Counted from the stretch's first letter, positions 36,858-46,220 are shown. The stretch is 64,000 bases of DNA from Secundilactobacillus pentosiphilus (GCF_002217985.1 NZ_BCMI01000004.1:1-64000), one strand, 5' to 3'. The notes: generated by a model not told the origin, from the letters alone. Numbers and translations: made by a program.

Positions 36858-36875
36858 AGTAGATAGCGTGTTGAT

Positions 36876-37832
36876 CTAATGATGAGTCACGTAGATATAA
36901 AGTGTCGTCTTCGAATAGCCCAGGTCAAAATCAATGCCATTGGAACGAATGGTACTGGTCGTTGTTTGACTGCTATTTTGCTTGTTAGCTTTATTTTCAA
37001 AGCCCTTTAACACGGTTTTGGTATTGGCACCGACACTGCCCGTTAAGACGGCTAATTCGGTCATGAAAGTTCTGGCAGCTTTTTTGGACTTTAGTGATGA
37101 AGTGGGGACCATCAAGGTAGCCCCGATAAGCTGCCCATCATCAACGTTCCCGCGAACGGTCGCGGTCGAAGTCTTTTTCAAGTTGTAAACGCCGGTCCGT
37201 GCCTTGGCGGTAATCGTGTCATCGGCAACTTGTTTCTTGGCCTTGGCTAAAGCCGGAACCAAAGCTGCCTGCGCCTGTTTCAGCTTAGCACCTTGGGTCC
37301 GCAGTTTCGTACCCTGTTCGGCTAATGAAGCTAAAGTCGCCTGTGCGGAGGTGTCGCCAGCTTTTAACTTAGCTTGAGCTGCCTTGGAATCAGCCTTTAA
37401 CTTAGCTGCTTTTTGCTGTATTTGAGCGCCCTGCTTTTGCAATTGCATGGCCGTTGCCTGATCCTTCTTAGAGAGGGCGGTGCCCAGCCAAGCTTGGTTG
37501 TAGGCTGCGGTGAACTTACTATAGCTCATGATTGCCGGGCTTCTTTTGATCACCGTTGAAGCGTTGCGACCGCCAGCAGTGAGCTTGACGGTTTGCTGGT
37601 ATGGCTTAGCCGGCAAGGTAATGGCGTAACCGCCATCGTTTACTGGCTGGGTCTTCTGAGCACCATTATTAATGCGGTACCGCACTGCCTTTTGGTTACT
37701 GTGGCCCTTAATAACGGCAGTCATGCCGCTGGGGGCATAACTTTTATGGGCAACGGATAACGATACCTTGCCGCAGCCTGCTAGCACCATGCTGAGAAGG
37801 GCGGCAGATACGATCAAACTGATTTTTTTCAT
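36876..37832 (-). CDS. Lipoprotein with central coiled coil, unknown function
   Basis: This encodes 318 residues with a lipoprotein signal peptide (lipobox LAGC, Cys20). A small beta-type region at about 22-95 is followed by a long Ala/Lys/Gln-rich helical stretch (about 125-205, repeats of LKADSKAAQAKLKAGD and LRTQGAKLKQAQA type) and a C-terminal domain (TATVRGNVDDGQLIGATLMV). I do not recognise the family. It starts 12 bp after the ABC exporter genes with an AGGAGG site, so it is the last gene of their operon and may be an extracellular accessory of the exporter. Confidence 0.75.
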   Translation of the reverse strand: MKKISLIVSAALLSMVLAGCGKVSLSVAHKSYAPSGMTAVIKGHSNQKAVRYRINNGAQKTQPVNDGGYAITLPAKPYQQTVKLTAGGRNASTVIKRSPAIMSYSKFTAAYNQAWLGTALSKKDQATAMQLQKQGAQIQQKAAKLKADSKAAQAKLKAGDTSAQATLASLAEQGTKLRTQGAKLKQAQAALVPALAKAKKQVADDTITAKARTGVYNLKKTSTATVRGNVDDGQLIGATLMVPTSSLKSKKAARTFMTELAVLTGSVGANTKTVLKGFENKANKQNSSQTTTSTIRSNGIDFDLGYSKTTLYIYVTHH

Positions 37833-37844
37833 CTTTACGTCCTC

Positions 37845-39731
37845 CTAACTGTATGAGATGCCTTCGGTAAATTGACTGTTATACAGATCCGCGTAGAAGC
37901 CGCCCTTCTTGAGCAGGCCTTCGTGGGTGCCCGTTTCAACGATTGAACCGTGATTCATCACAATGATGTTATCAGCGTTTTGAATCGTGGACAGTCGGTG
38001 AGCTACAACGAAACTCGTCCGGCCCTTAAGCAGCCGGCTCATGGCGTGCTGGATCTGGACTTCGGTCCGGGTATCGACGGAACTGGTGGCTTCATCCAAA
38101 ATGAGGATTTCCGGATCAGCAACAAAGGCTCTGGCAATGGTGACTAACTGCCGCTGTCCTTGAGAGATGTTAGAAGCATCTTCGTTTAAGATCGTGTCGT
38201 AACCGTTCGGCAACTTACGGACGAATTCGTCCACGTGAGCTGCTTTGGCGGCGTTGATAACTTGTTCATTGGTGGCGTCTTCGCGACCGTACTTAATGTT
38301 ATCGAAAATACTGCCGGTGAAGAGCCAAGTATCCTGCAGTACCATGGCAAAGTGTGAACGCAAATCTTCACGATCCATGTTTCGGGTATCCTTGCCATTT
38401 AACAGGATGGCACCGCCCTTAACGTCGTAAAAGCGTTCCAACAGGTTAATGATGGTCGTTTTACCAGCACCAGTCGGTCCAACAATGGCGACTTGCTGTC
38501 CTGGCTTGACGGTCAGGCTGTAGTCTTTCATCAGCAAGTCTTCGTTGTCATAGCCAAATTGAACGTGATCCATTTCCAATAAATTGTCGGTTTGCTTAAC
38601 TGGTGTGTCAGTTGAAGTATCCTTCATTTCTTCTTGATCCAGAACGTTGAAGACCCGTTCTGCTGAAGCAATGGTGGATTGGATGGTGTTCATCAAGTTA
38701 GCCAGTTGTGAAATTGGCTGTGAGAATTGATTGGTATATTGCAGGAAGGCCTGGACGTTCCCAAGGGTAATGTTACCGTTAGCAACTGAAATCCCACCGA
38801 TAATGGCAACAAACACGTAGCCAATGTTGTTTAAGAACATCATCAAAGGCATGATCACACCAGAAATAAATTGGGCTTTCCAAGCGGACTGGTAGTAGAC
38901 GGTGTTTTGCTTTTCAAAGGAAGCAATGGTGTCTTTTTCCTTGTTAAAACTCTTCAAAACTTGCTGGCCAGAGTAGTTTTCCTCGACTTGGTCGTTCATC
39001 AGGCCCAGACTCTTTTGCTGGCTGGCAAAGAACTTCTGCGACTTGGGTGCCACAATGCCGACAATGACCAAGCTTAGCGGAATGGTGATCAGCGCGATCA
39101 GCGTTAATTTCCAGCTAATGGTCAGCATCATCCAAAGGGTCCCAATGAAAGTCACCGTTGATGTGACCGCTTGCGTCAGGCTTTGTTGCAGGGTGTTGGC
39201 GATGTTATCCATATCGTTGACCGCCCGGCTCATGATATCTCCGTTGCTATGGGTGTCATAGTAGTGAATCGGGACGACCCGCATCTTTTCCTTCATCCTT
39301 CGCCGGAGTTTATAGACCGTCCTTTGAGAAATTAAAGTCATGATCCATTGCTGCAGGAAGCTGAAAACGGCTGAAGCGAGGTACATCAGCCCCACAATGA
39401 TAATAATGTGAATAATTTTGTCGTAGTTAATGGGGAGGTGAGTGAGGTTGAAGCCGGCCTTTTGCTGGGACTGCCCCTTCATGACACCCTTAAAGATCTC
39501 CGTAGTGGCTTGCCCTAAAATTTTAGGGGTCCGAATCTGAAAGATGACACTGGTAATCGCAAAGATCAGGACTAAGATCAGGCCAAAGATCCGGTCGGCC
39601 ATGTAGCTCATTAACCGGCGAGTCGTTCCCCAAAAGTTCTTCGGCTTTTCAACGAGACCTCCTGGACCATGATGACCGCCACCGCCAACGTGCGTCGGAC
39701 GGGTAGGTCGTTTTGATTTAGAATCAGCCAT
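37845..39731 (-). CDS. ABC exporter half-transporter, second subunit
   Basis: This 628-residue protein has a basic, Gly/His-rich N-terminal tail (THVGGGGHHGPGGL), six membrane segments (about 45-330) and an ATPase domain with Walker A GPTGAGKT, Q-loop VLQDTWLF, signature ISQGQ and Walker B EILILDEATSSVD. The signature and catalytic Glu are canonical. Its start overlaps the upstream stop by one base (TAATG), so the two half-transporters are made together and probably form a heterodimer of the LmrCD/BmrCD type exporting drugs or lipids. Confidence 0.9.
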   Translation of the reverse strand: MADSKSKRPTRPTHVGGGGHHGPGGLVEKPKNFWGTTRRLMSYMADRIFGLILVLIFAITSVIFQIRTPKILGQATTEIFKGVMKGQSQQKAGFNLTHLPINYDKIIHIIIIVGLMYLASAVFSFLQQWIMTLISQRTVYKLRRRMKEKMRVVPIHYYDTHSNGDIMSRAVNDMDNIANTLQQSLTQAVTSTVTFIGTLWMMLTISWKLTLIALITIPLSLVIVGIVAPKSQKFFASQQKSLGLMNDQVEENYSGQQVLKSFNKEKDTIASFEKQNTVYYQSAWKAQFISGVIMPLMMFLNNIGYVFVAIIGGISVANGNITLGNVQAFLQYTNQFSQPISQLANLMNTIQSTIASAERVFNVLDQEEMKDTSTDTPVKQTDNLLEMDHVQFGYDNEDLLMKDYSLTVKPGQQVAIVGPTGAGKTTIINLLERFYDVKGGAILLNGKDTRNMDREDLRSHFAMVLQDTWLFTGSIFDNIKYGREDATNEQVINAAKAAHVDEFVRKLPNGYDTILNEDASNISQGQRQLVTIARAFVADPEILILDEATSSVDTRTEVQIQHAMSRLLKGRTSFVVAHRLSTIQNADNIIVMNHGSIVETGTHEGLLKKGGFYADLYNSQFTEGISYS

Positions 39732-41464
39732 TATTCAGCGTCCCCCTCTCTGATTTGTGACTTGATGATTTCTTGGTAAACTTCATTTGTCTGACGAAGT
39801 TCGTCGTGGGTACCCTTACCGACTAACTGACCGTTATCGAGAACGAGGATCAAATCGGCATCGGCCACAGTCGCAATTCGTTGCGCGACGATGACGGTGA
39901 TGCTCTTTTGAATATGTTCATCCTGACGTAACTCGGCTCGCAGATCAGCATCGGTCTTAAAGTCCAGCGCTGAAAAGGAGTCATCAAAGACGTAGATGGC
40001 AGCTTGCTTGACTAGAGCACGGGCAATGGCTAATCGTTGTCGTTGACCGCCGGAGAAGTTACCGCCGCCTTGTTCAACGTACATGTCAAGGCCATCGGGA
40101 TCTTCTTCAACGAATTGACGGGCACGGGCAATTTCCAAGGCGTGCCAGATTTCATCGTCGGTAGCATCCAGTTTTCCGTACGTCATGTTTTCACGTAGGG
40201 TACCGGTAAATAAGGTGGCTTTTTGCGGTACTAATGAAACGGCATCCCGAAGTTTTTCCGGTGCAATCTCGGTGGTGTCGAGACCATCGATTTTAATTTG
40301 CCCTTTTTCAATGTCGTAAAAACGCGGAATTAAATTAATTAACGTCGTTTTTCCGGAGCCGGTACCGCCAATAATAGCCACCGTTTGGCCACTCTTGGCG
40401 CTAAAATCAATGTCAGTCAAGGCAGGCTTTTCAGCGTTCAGATAACGGTAAGAAACGTGGTCAAACGTTAAGGTATGCTGTGCTTCAACTGGGAGGTCCT
40501 TAGGCTTGTCTGCAACCTTCATTGTGGACTTCAAGTCAAAGACCTGTTGAATTCGTTTAGCAGAAGCCTGGGCACGCGGAACAAAAATCAGTACCATTGA
40601 CAGCATCATAAAGCTCATTAAAATTTGCATGGCATAAGTCATGAAGGCAATTAAATTACCAACTTGCATGGCTTGATTACCAATTAAGCGAGCACCAAAC
40701 AGGATAATGGCGACGTTTGTCCCGCTCATGATCAAGGTCATAACGGGAAAGGCCAGTGCCAGCAGGGTGTTGACGTTAATGGCGTTTTGCGTGTAGTCAA
40801 CGTTGGCATCTTCGAAACGGTCCTGTTCAAACTGGTCTTGTCGAAAGGCCCGAATGACCCGCACACCCGTTAAACCTTCACGGAAGATACGGTTGATCCG
40901 GTCGGTTTTCGTTTGCATCGCTTGAAACATGGGCATGGCAAACTTTAGCATGATCCCCATAAAAATAGCTAATAATGGCAGTGAAACTAAGAAAACCAAG
41001 GTTAAGGTGTGGTTTTTACTATAGGCTAAAAAGCTGGCACCAACTAACATGATGGGAGCCATGATCATCATTCTTAACATCATGATAGCCACGTTTTGAA
41101 TTTGAACCACGTCGTTAGTGGTCCGGGTAATTAATGATGAAGTTTCAATTTGATCGTATTCATCGGTAGAAAAGTTCATGACTTTTCGGTAAATGTCACT
41201 GCGCAGGTTTTGCCCGAGCTTTTGTGAGGTTGTCGAAGCCAAAAAAACGTTACAGACAGCGGCCACAATGCTAAGCAATGAGAACCCGACCATCTTCATA
41301 CCGACTTTCCAAATGTAACTGATATTGCCTGTTGCAACCCCGTTGTTAACGATATCTGAGGTTAAACTTGGCAGGTTCAGGTTAGCGATAACCTGAATGG
41401 TCATGAATATAATCGCACCGAAAACGGCAAGATAGGAGACACGACCCTTGGCAATTTTGAGCAT
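39731..41464 (-). CDS. ABC exporter half-transporter, first subunit
   Basis: This 577-residue protein has six membrane segments followed by an ATPase domain: Walker A GGTGSGKT, signature FSGGQRQR, and Walker B IYVFDDSFSALD. Asp-Ser replaces the usual Glu-Ala after the Walker B Asp, the mark of the degenerate nucleotide site in heterodimeric exporters, while the partner subunit keeps Glu. The start is 41464, with AAAGGAG 8 nt upstream; the frame remains open a further 75 bp but without a site. It is the first gene of a three-gene operon with the partner and a lipoprotein. Confidence 0.9.
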   Translation of the reverse strand: MLKIAKGRVSYLAVFGAIIFMTIQVIANLNLPSLTSDIVNNGVATGNISYIWKVGMKMVGFSLLSIVAAVCNVFLASTTSQKLGQNLRSDIYRKVMNFSTDEYDQIETSSLITRTTNDVVQIQNVAIMMLRMMIMAPIMLVGASFLAYSKNHTLTLVFLVSLPLLAIFMGIMLKFAMPMFQAMQTKTDRINRIFREGLTGVRVIRAFRQDQFEQDRFEDANVDYTQNAINVNTLLALAFPVMTLIMSGTNVAIILFGARLIGNQAMQVGNLIAFMTYAMQILMSFMMLSMVLIFVPRAQASAKRIQQVFDLKSTMKVADKPKDLPVEAQHTLTFDHVSYRYLNAEKPALTDIDFSAKSGQTVAIIGGTGSGKTTLINLIPRFYDIEKGQIKIDGLDTTEIAPEKLRDAVSLVPQKATLFTGTLRENMTYGKLDATDDEIWHALEIARARQFVEEDPDGLDMYVEQGGGNFSGGQRQRLAIARALVKQAAIYVFDDSFSALDFKTDADLRAELRQDEHIQKSITVIVAQRIATVADADLILVLDNGQLVGKGTHDELRQTNEVYQEIIKSQIREGDAE

Positions 41465-41587
41465 TGCATAATCTCCTTTCGTATGTGCAAAACAAGTACG
41501 TGCAACGAATAATTGTACACCAATTTGACCCAAAATCACGCAAAAAAGTTTGCTTTTGGGGAGATGTTAGCTGGCTGTCATTTTAAG

Positions 41588-41616
41588 TTGCAATTAGGAA
41601 CGTATGTTCGTATAAT
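41588..41616 (+). promoter_or_regulatory. SOS promoter with LexA box
   Basis: TTGCAA (41588-41593), 17 bp, TATAAT (41611-41616). The spacer ends in GGAACGTATGTTCG (41597-41610), a one-mismatch LexA box (CGAAC-N4-GTTCG) abutting the -10. This is a complete LexA-repressible promoter. Confidence 0.9.
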
Positions 41617-41647
41617 GGGAGTAACTTAAACGCGGGGGTGGCCGATA

Positions 41648-41785
41648 ATGTCAGATGAAAATAACGTGGTGATTCATTTGCCTCAATCCGTTGATATCAA
41701 CGAGTTTGCTCATATTTTAGAAACGGCTTTTGAGGCGCACGGCATTGAATCCTATCAGGTGAGTTATCAGGTGCACCAAAAGTAG
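41648..41785 (+). CDS. SOS-controlled 45-residue protein
   Basis: This is a small acidic/neutral protein of 45 residues starting MSDENNVVIHLPQSVDINEF and ending SYQVSYQVHQK. It has no signal peptide or membrane segment. A predicted strand (NVVIHLP), a helix (INEFAHILETAFEAHG) and a strand (SYQVSYQVH) would suit a small beta-alpha-beta fold. ATG 41648 follows GGGGGTGG. It is preceded by a textbook LexA-controlled promoter and followed by a terminator, so it is a dedicated SOS gene of its own. I do not recognise the family; an inhibitor or modulator acting during the damage response is a guess. Confidence 0.75.
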   Translation: MSDENNVVIHLPQSVDINEFAHILETAFEAHGIESYQVSYQVHQK

Positions 41786-41821
41786 CTAAAGTACCATATC
41801 GCATATTTAATTTTAACCTTA

Positions 41822-41872
41822 AATAAAGCTTAAAGCGGGTATCCTATTGGGATATCCGCTTTAAGCTTTATT
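41822..41872. terminator. Bidirectional terminator
   Basis: AATAAAGCTTAAAGCGG and CCGCTTTAAGCTTTATT form a 17-bp arm pair, with ATCC/GGAT inside. It lies between the convergent SOS microprotein gene and the UPF0340 gene. Confidence 0.9.
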
Positions 41873-41891
41873 GATGTTAGAAGCGTTTTTA

Positions 41892-42452
41892 TTATCGTTG
41901 ATCAGCTGGCATTTCGTAAATTGCGCGTGGGCCGCCAATCAGTTTTGGTCGTGATGTTAGAAAAGTGGTGTGGGCAGAACCGATTTCCTTAACGGAGGTT
42001 TTAACCGGGATCTGAACCCAACGGACGTGCATACCGATTTGCGTGTCGCCAATATCCATGCCGCCATCGGCCACGATCCGTTCAACTTCAACGGGATCTT
42101 TGAAAGCCTTGTAAGCAGCTACTTGACCAGCACCGCCGGCGTGAAGCTGGGGTACCACGGAGACAATTTCATAGCCGCGGCGAACAGCAACTTCCCGTTC
42201 CAGTAAAAGCGCCCGGTTAATGTGCTGACAGCCTTGAACAGCTAAGTCGACATGGTGATCTTTTAGAATTGGCAGTAACGTGTTGATCACCGTATCGCCA
42301 ACCTCTTGACTCGAATTTTGTCCCATCCATGAACCTAATACCTCGCTGGAACTAAAACCAAGAACAAACAAGCCGTTTTCTGGCAAGGTTGCTTGATCAA
42401 AGTATTCATTAAGAGCAGTTGTCAATGAGGTCTTAATATCTTCTGAAGTCAT
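41892..42452 (-). CDS. UPF0340 (TIGR01440/YwlG-like) protein
   Basis: This 186-residue protein has the family features FVLGFSSSEVLGSWMGQNSS, LAVQGCQHINRALLLER and VVPQLHAGGAGQVAAYK. It is conserved in Firmicutes; its function is not established. The start at 42452 is the only in-frame ATG; the best ribosome site (AAGGAG) is 12 nt away, longer than usual. It stands alone and ends at a terminator shared with the SOS microprotein gene. Confidence 0.85.
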   Translation of the reverse strand: MTSEDIKTSLTTALNEYFDQATLPENGLFVLGFSSSEVLGSWMGQNSSQEVGDTVINTLLPILKDHHVDLAVQGCQHINRALLLEREVAVRRGYEIVSVVPQLHAGGAGQVAAYKAFKDPVEVERIVADGGMDIGDTQIGMHVRWVQIPVKTSVKEIGSAHTTFLTSRPKLIGGPRAIYEMPADQR

Positions 42453-42673
42453 GATCGTTTCATACTCCTTTCATTCGTATGTAAAGTACTTATTTATCAT
42501 ACCCTCATAGGAAGTGAATTACAATTAGCAGGCCTCAGAAATGACTAATCAGGTCGGGGTAGTCAAAAAGTAAATTCGGGCATTTTGCCGGTCGCTGGGC
42601 TTCAATGTATGGTACATTATTGTTATGAATAATTTATTCTTAATAATAAGATAATTCTTGGGGGGATCATGAA

Positions 42674-43846
42674 ATGGCAGAGGAACTTAAGTACTGTCCG
42701 AATTGCGGTGCCGAAGTGGCCGCAACGGATGAATTTTGCGGTAAGTGCGGCTTTGATCTGAAAGCTTTTCGGGCAAAACAAACACAGCCTAAAACAGCAT
42801 CGGTTCAGCCTGCGGAAGCCTCAGAAAATTCTGCACGACTGACGGCAGCTGCTAAAACCAAACGGACGACGGGACGAAAGCATCGGCGACGGTGGCCGTG
42901 GATTTTGGGCGGGTTCGTTTTCTTACTGGTGGTTTGTTTTATTGGCGGTTCTTGGTATTACAGTAAGAGCAACCAGGCGAACCGGCTGGCAACCGCGGTC
43001 ACTTCAACGGATGACGATGATATTGCGGCAGCCGTGTTAGACGATGACGGTCAGAAGGTCGACGATGATGCCGTTAAACCCCTGCAGAATCTCTATGAAA
43101 GTGATGCCGATGCCAGGGATTCGATCAAGTTAGCAGTTAAGACGATGGACAGCAGTCAGGCACCGTTTGAAATGGTTAAGGACGGGCATTATTTCCTATT
43201 TACCCGCTATGCGCTGCGAGCTAAGGACTTTCATTTGACCATCAAAACCAACGTCAAGGATGCCACTGTGACGGGGACTGGGGATTCGCTGTCGGCCAAG
43301 CCGGTCAGCGGCGGCTACACGGTGGATAATCTCTTCCCAGGACGCTATAATCTGCAGATTGCGGGGAACGTTTCCGGCAGCAGTCAAAGCGTCACCAAGT
43401 TACTGCCTTCCATAGACGTTTATAAACAGTTGGATAATACGGTCAGTTTGAAGGCTAAGGCACCCCAGACGACCGCTGCACCGGCACCTGTAACACCAAA
43501 TAAGAGCAGTGATCAGTCCAGTGACAGCAGTAATGACAGCGATGGTTCAACGGACTATTCCTACGATACCTCACTGCGAAACGACAACACGGATGACGAC
43601 ATTTTAATCGGTGATTGGCGCAGTAACGTTGGGACCTGGGAGTTTAGTGATGATGGGACTTACGAAGGCGAGGATACCAATGATAATGACTTAAGCGGGA
43701 ACTGGGAAGTCGTTTACCACAAGGGAAATTATTGGAACATCAAGTATGACCATGATGATGGTAAAACCGATGTTGAACCGTATCGTTACGAACACGGTCA
43801 GCTCGTCCAGTGTCAGTTAAAGATTCATTGGCACGCAGATGACTAA
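42674..43846 (+). CDS. Zinc-ribbon, single-span membrane protein (TcaA/YvbJ-like architecture)
   Basis: This encodes 390 residues. A zinc ribbon lies at residues 8-28 (CPNCG, then CGKCG), then a basic linker (KRTTGRKHRRRW), one membrane segment at about 74-96 and an extracellular part with an Asp-rich start. A beta domain (FHLTIKTNVKDATVTGTGD) and a Ser/Asp-rich linker follow, then a C-terminal domain (IGDWRSNVGTWEFSDDGTYE) that resembles small lipocalin-like folds. The order zinc ribbon, membrane segment, repeats is that of TcaA/YvbJ proteins, which are linked to cell-wall stress and glycopeptide response. ATG 42674 follows GGGGGG. It is monocistronic. Confidence 0.75.
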   Translation: MAEELKYCPNCGAEVAATDEFCGKCGFDLKAFRAKQTQPKTASVQPAEASENSARLTAAAKTKRTTGRKHRRRWPWILGGFVFLLVVCFIGGSWYYSKSNQANRLATAVTSTDDDDIAAAVLDDDGQKVDDDAVKPLQNLYESDADARDSIKLAVKTMDSSQAPFEMVKDGHYFLFTRYALRAKDFHLTIKTNVKDATVTGTGDSLSAKPVSGGYTVDNLFPGRYNLQIAGNVSGSSQSVTKLLPSIDVYKQLDNTVSLKAKAPQTTAAPAPVTPNKSSDQSSDSSNDSDGSTDYSYDTSLRNDNTDDDILIGDWRSNVGTWEFSDDGTYEGEDTNDNDLSGNWEVVYHKGNYWNIKYDHDDGKTDVEPYRYEHGQLVQCQLKIHWHADD

Positions 43847-43880
43847 GCGAAGGCGTTATTGAAAAATTTCATTAGACAAC

Positions 43881-43916
43881 TAGGGTGCTGAAGCAATTGC
43901 CTCGGCACCTTTTTGT
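43881..43916 (+). terminator. Terminator of the zinc-ribbon protein gene
   Basis: AGGGTGCTGA pairs with TCGGCACCT, followed by five Ts. Confidence 0.8.
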
Positions 43917-43934
43917 CATCGTTTGTGATTTTAC

Positions 43935-43963
43935 TTGTGAATTAATTCCTTAGCTTATATAAT
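43935..43963 (+). promoter_or_regulatory. Promoter of the PTS operon
   Basis: TTGTGA (43935-43940), 17 bp, TATAAT (43958-43963). Confidence 0.75.
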
Positions 43964-44007
43964 CGAGTCAGAAAACACGTTAGCGGTGAAGACAGGGGGT
44001 GGGGAAG

Positions 44008-44454
44008 TTGCTTGATTTATTGAATGCACAAACATTACAAGTCGCAGACGGTTCAAATTTGAATTGGCAAAAGGCCATTACGATGGCTGCTCAACCGTTG
44101 GTGAATATGAAAATCATCGAACCGGCTTACGTTGAGTCGATGATTAGCATTGTTAACGAAAAGGGGCCCTATATGAACATCGGTCCCCAGATTGTTTTAG
44201 CCCATGCGCGGCCTGATAATTCAGTTCATGGTATTGGCCTGTCACTTTTAAAAACGAATGCTGCTGTGCCCTTTGTTGATGCCGAACATCCAGTCAAGCT
44301 ATGGTTTGTTTTAACCGCCACGGATAGTCAAAGCCACCTCAGCGTGATCCAGCAATTGATGGGGCTCTTAACTGATAAAAACGCTGTTGAAAGGATGTTA
44401 GCAGCGGTTTCAGTTGATGAGCTGTTAACGATTTTGCAAGACCTTGAAGCGTAA
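44008..44454 (+). CDS. PTS EIIA component (ascorbate/mannitol-type EIIA-2 fold)
   Basis: This 148-residue cytosolic phosphocarrier passes phosphate from HPr to the EIIB at 44505. The phosphorylatable His66 sits in IVLAHARPDN, as in UlaC/SgaA-type EIIA domains, and MGLLTDKNAVERML is a family segment. I choose TTG 44008, because AGGGGG (43994-43999) is 8 nt upstream; a GTG at 43999 lies on the ribosome site. It is first in a four-gene operon IIA-IIB-IIC-EI. Confidence 0.85.
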   Translation: MLDLLNAQTLQVADGSNLNWQKAITMAAQPLVNMKIIEPAYVESMISIVNEKGPYMNIGPQIVLAHARPDNSVHGIGLSLLKTNAAVPFVDAEHPVKLWFVLTATDSQSHLSVIQQLMGLLTDKNAVERMLAAVSVDELLTILQDLEA

Positions 44455-44504
44455 TTTTGGGTAGAACGATGTTGTTAGTTGTCGATACATTAGGAGGAAA
44501 AATA

Positions 44505-44810
44505 ATGAAGATTCTTGCAGTTTGTCAAAGCGGTTTAGGGACTAGTTTTATGGTGCAAATGAATATCCAAGCCATTTTAAAAGCAGAAAACGTAGATACC
44601 AGTGATATTCAAGTTGATCACTCTGATGTTGGCAGCGCTACCCCCGACGCTGCTGATTACTTCTTTGTGGAATCCACGTTGGCTGGGACAGTCAGCAGCC
44701 TACCGAAAGACCGGGTCGTGCCCTTAAAGTCCTTGATCGATAAGGAAGAAACTAAGCAACACGTGAATGAAATTCTCGATAAGGAAGGCATTGCCTACAC
44801 GGCTGAGTAA
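44505..44810 (+). CDS. PTS EIIB component, ascorbate family
   Basis: This 101-residue phosphocarrier has the active-site Cys7 in the P-loop AVCQSGLGTSFM, matching UlaB/SgaB. It transfers phosphate from EIIA to the sugar during transport by the EIIC that follows. ATG 44505 has AGGAGG immediately upstream. Confidence 0.9.
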   Translation: MKILAVCQSGLGTSFMVQMNIQAILKAENVDTSDIQVDHSDVGSATPDAADYFFVESTLAGTVSSLPKDRVVPLKSLIDKEETKQHVNEILDKEGIAYTAE

Positions 44811-44840
44811 TCTGCCTATTTTAATGGAAGGAATCGTACT

Positions 44841-46220
44841 ATGAAAGCTATCTTAAATTTATTTGTCAGTATTGCTTCTCAACCGGCTATTTTGGTTGCA
44901 CTGATTGCGATGCTCGGCCTTTTTCTTCAACGAAAGAAAGCAACTGAAGTTATTCAGGGAACCATTAAAACGTTTGCCGGTTTCTTAGTCCTGACAGGTG
45001 GTGCCGGTATTTTAAGCAATTCACTGCTGCCGTTTGCCAAAATGTTTAAATTTGCTTTGCACGTACAAGGGGTCGTTCCGAGTAATGAAGCAGTGGTAGC
45101 GATGGCGCTGGTCAAGTATGGCAGTACCACCGCTTTGATTATGCTCGTGGGTATGGCTGTAAACGTTCTGTTGGCGAGGCTGACGGCGTTTAAGTACATT
45201 TTTCTAACGGGTCAGGCCATGCTTTATATGTCCTGTATGACGGCCGTTATTTTAGTGAGTGCGCGTTTGGGGACTGGCTTAACCACCATTCTTTTGGGCG
45301 GTGTTTTTGAAGGGACTTTACTAACGGTCACGCCAGCACTAACGCAACCGTTTATGCGGCGGATCACTGGCGGTGATGAAGTGGCCATGGGGCACACGGG
45401 TAACATTGGGTACGCCACGGCTGGTTTAATGGGTAAGTGGTTCGGTAATCCCCAAAAGAGTACGGAAGATCTGACAATTCCAAAGAGCCTCGGGTTTCTA
45501 CGCGACTCGACCGTTTCAATCACTTTATTGATGGGTGTTGTTTACATTGCGTTAGCCATTATTGCCGGTCCTGGATTTGTCGAAAGAAATTTGAGTAACG
45601 GCGCCAACTACATTATCTATGCGCTAGTTCAAGCGGGGACGTTTGCCGCCGGCTTCGTCGTTGTTTTACAAGGGGTTCGGATGATCTTAGCTGAAATCGT
45701 GCCGGCTTTTCAAGGGATCGCTCAGAAGCTGGTTCCCGATTCGAAACCTGCTTTGGATGTCCCTATTATTTTCCCATATGCACCTAACGCTGTGTTACTA
45801 GGCTTTTTTGTGAGTTTCATTGTTGGGACGATTTCGATGTTTGTGATGATTGCACTTGGAACGACCGTGATCATTCCGGGGGTTGTGGGCCACTTCTTCT
45901 GCGGTGCTGCTGCCGGGATCTATGGTAATTCAACCGGTGGTCGTCGCGGGGCCGTTATTGGCGCTGCGGTCAATAGCTTGCTGGTCAGCTGGCTGCCGCT
46001 GTTCATACTGCCAGTTCTTGGTACACTGAAGTTGTCAGCGTCTACTTTTGCCGACACTGATTACTTAATTCCGGGAATTTTGTTAGGTAACCTGGGCAGT
46101 TTTGGCCAGGCTGGAATCATTACCGGGATCCTCGTGTTCGTCATCTGCGTTTTAATTGCCAGCCACGTTGTGACCGTTAGAAAGCGTTTAAAGCAAAACG
46201 CGGATGGTAACGGCAATTAA
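44841..46220 (+). CDS. PTS EIIC permease, UlaA/SgaT family
   Basis: This 459-residue permease has about 11 hydrophobic segments and UlaA/SgaT hallmarks: AGFLVLTGGAGIL, the loop GGDEVAMGHTGNIGYATAGL and FFCGAAAGIYGNSTGGRRGAVIG. The family transports L-ascorbate in E. coli, but many lactobacillar members have other or unknown substrates. No ascorbate-degradation gene (UlaD, E, F, G) follows, so the substrate is left open. It lies 30 bp after the EIIB gene. Confidence 0.88.
   Translation: MKAILNLFVSIASQPAILVALIAMLGLFLQRKKATEVIQGTIKTFAGFLVLTGGAGILSNSLLPFAKMFKFALHVQGVVPSNEAVVAMALVKYGSTTALIMLVGMAVNVLLARLTAFKYIFLTGQAMLYMSCMTAVILVSARLGTGLTTILLGGVFEGTLLTVTPALTQPFMRRITGGDEVAMGHTGNIGYATAGLMGKWFGNPQKSTEDLTIPKSLGFLRDSTVSITLLMGVVYIALAIIAGPGFVERNLSNGANYIIYALVQAGTFAAGFVVVLQGVRMILAEIVPAFQGIAQKLVPDSKPALDVPIIFPYAPNAVLLGFFVSFIVGTISMFVMIALGTTVIIPGVVGHFFCGAAAGIYGNSTGGRRGAVIGAAVNSLLVSWLPLFILPVLGTLKLSASTFADTDYLIPGILLGNLGSFGQAGIITGILVFVICVLIASHVVTVRKRLKQNADGNGN

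Noticed and set aside
41478-41520. Further LexA box near the ABC exporter start
   Set aside because: GTACGTGC-type sequences there do not keep the GAAC-N4-GTTC core.
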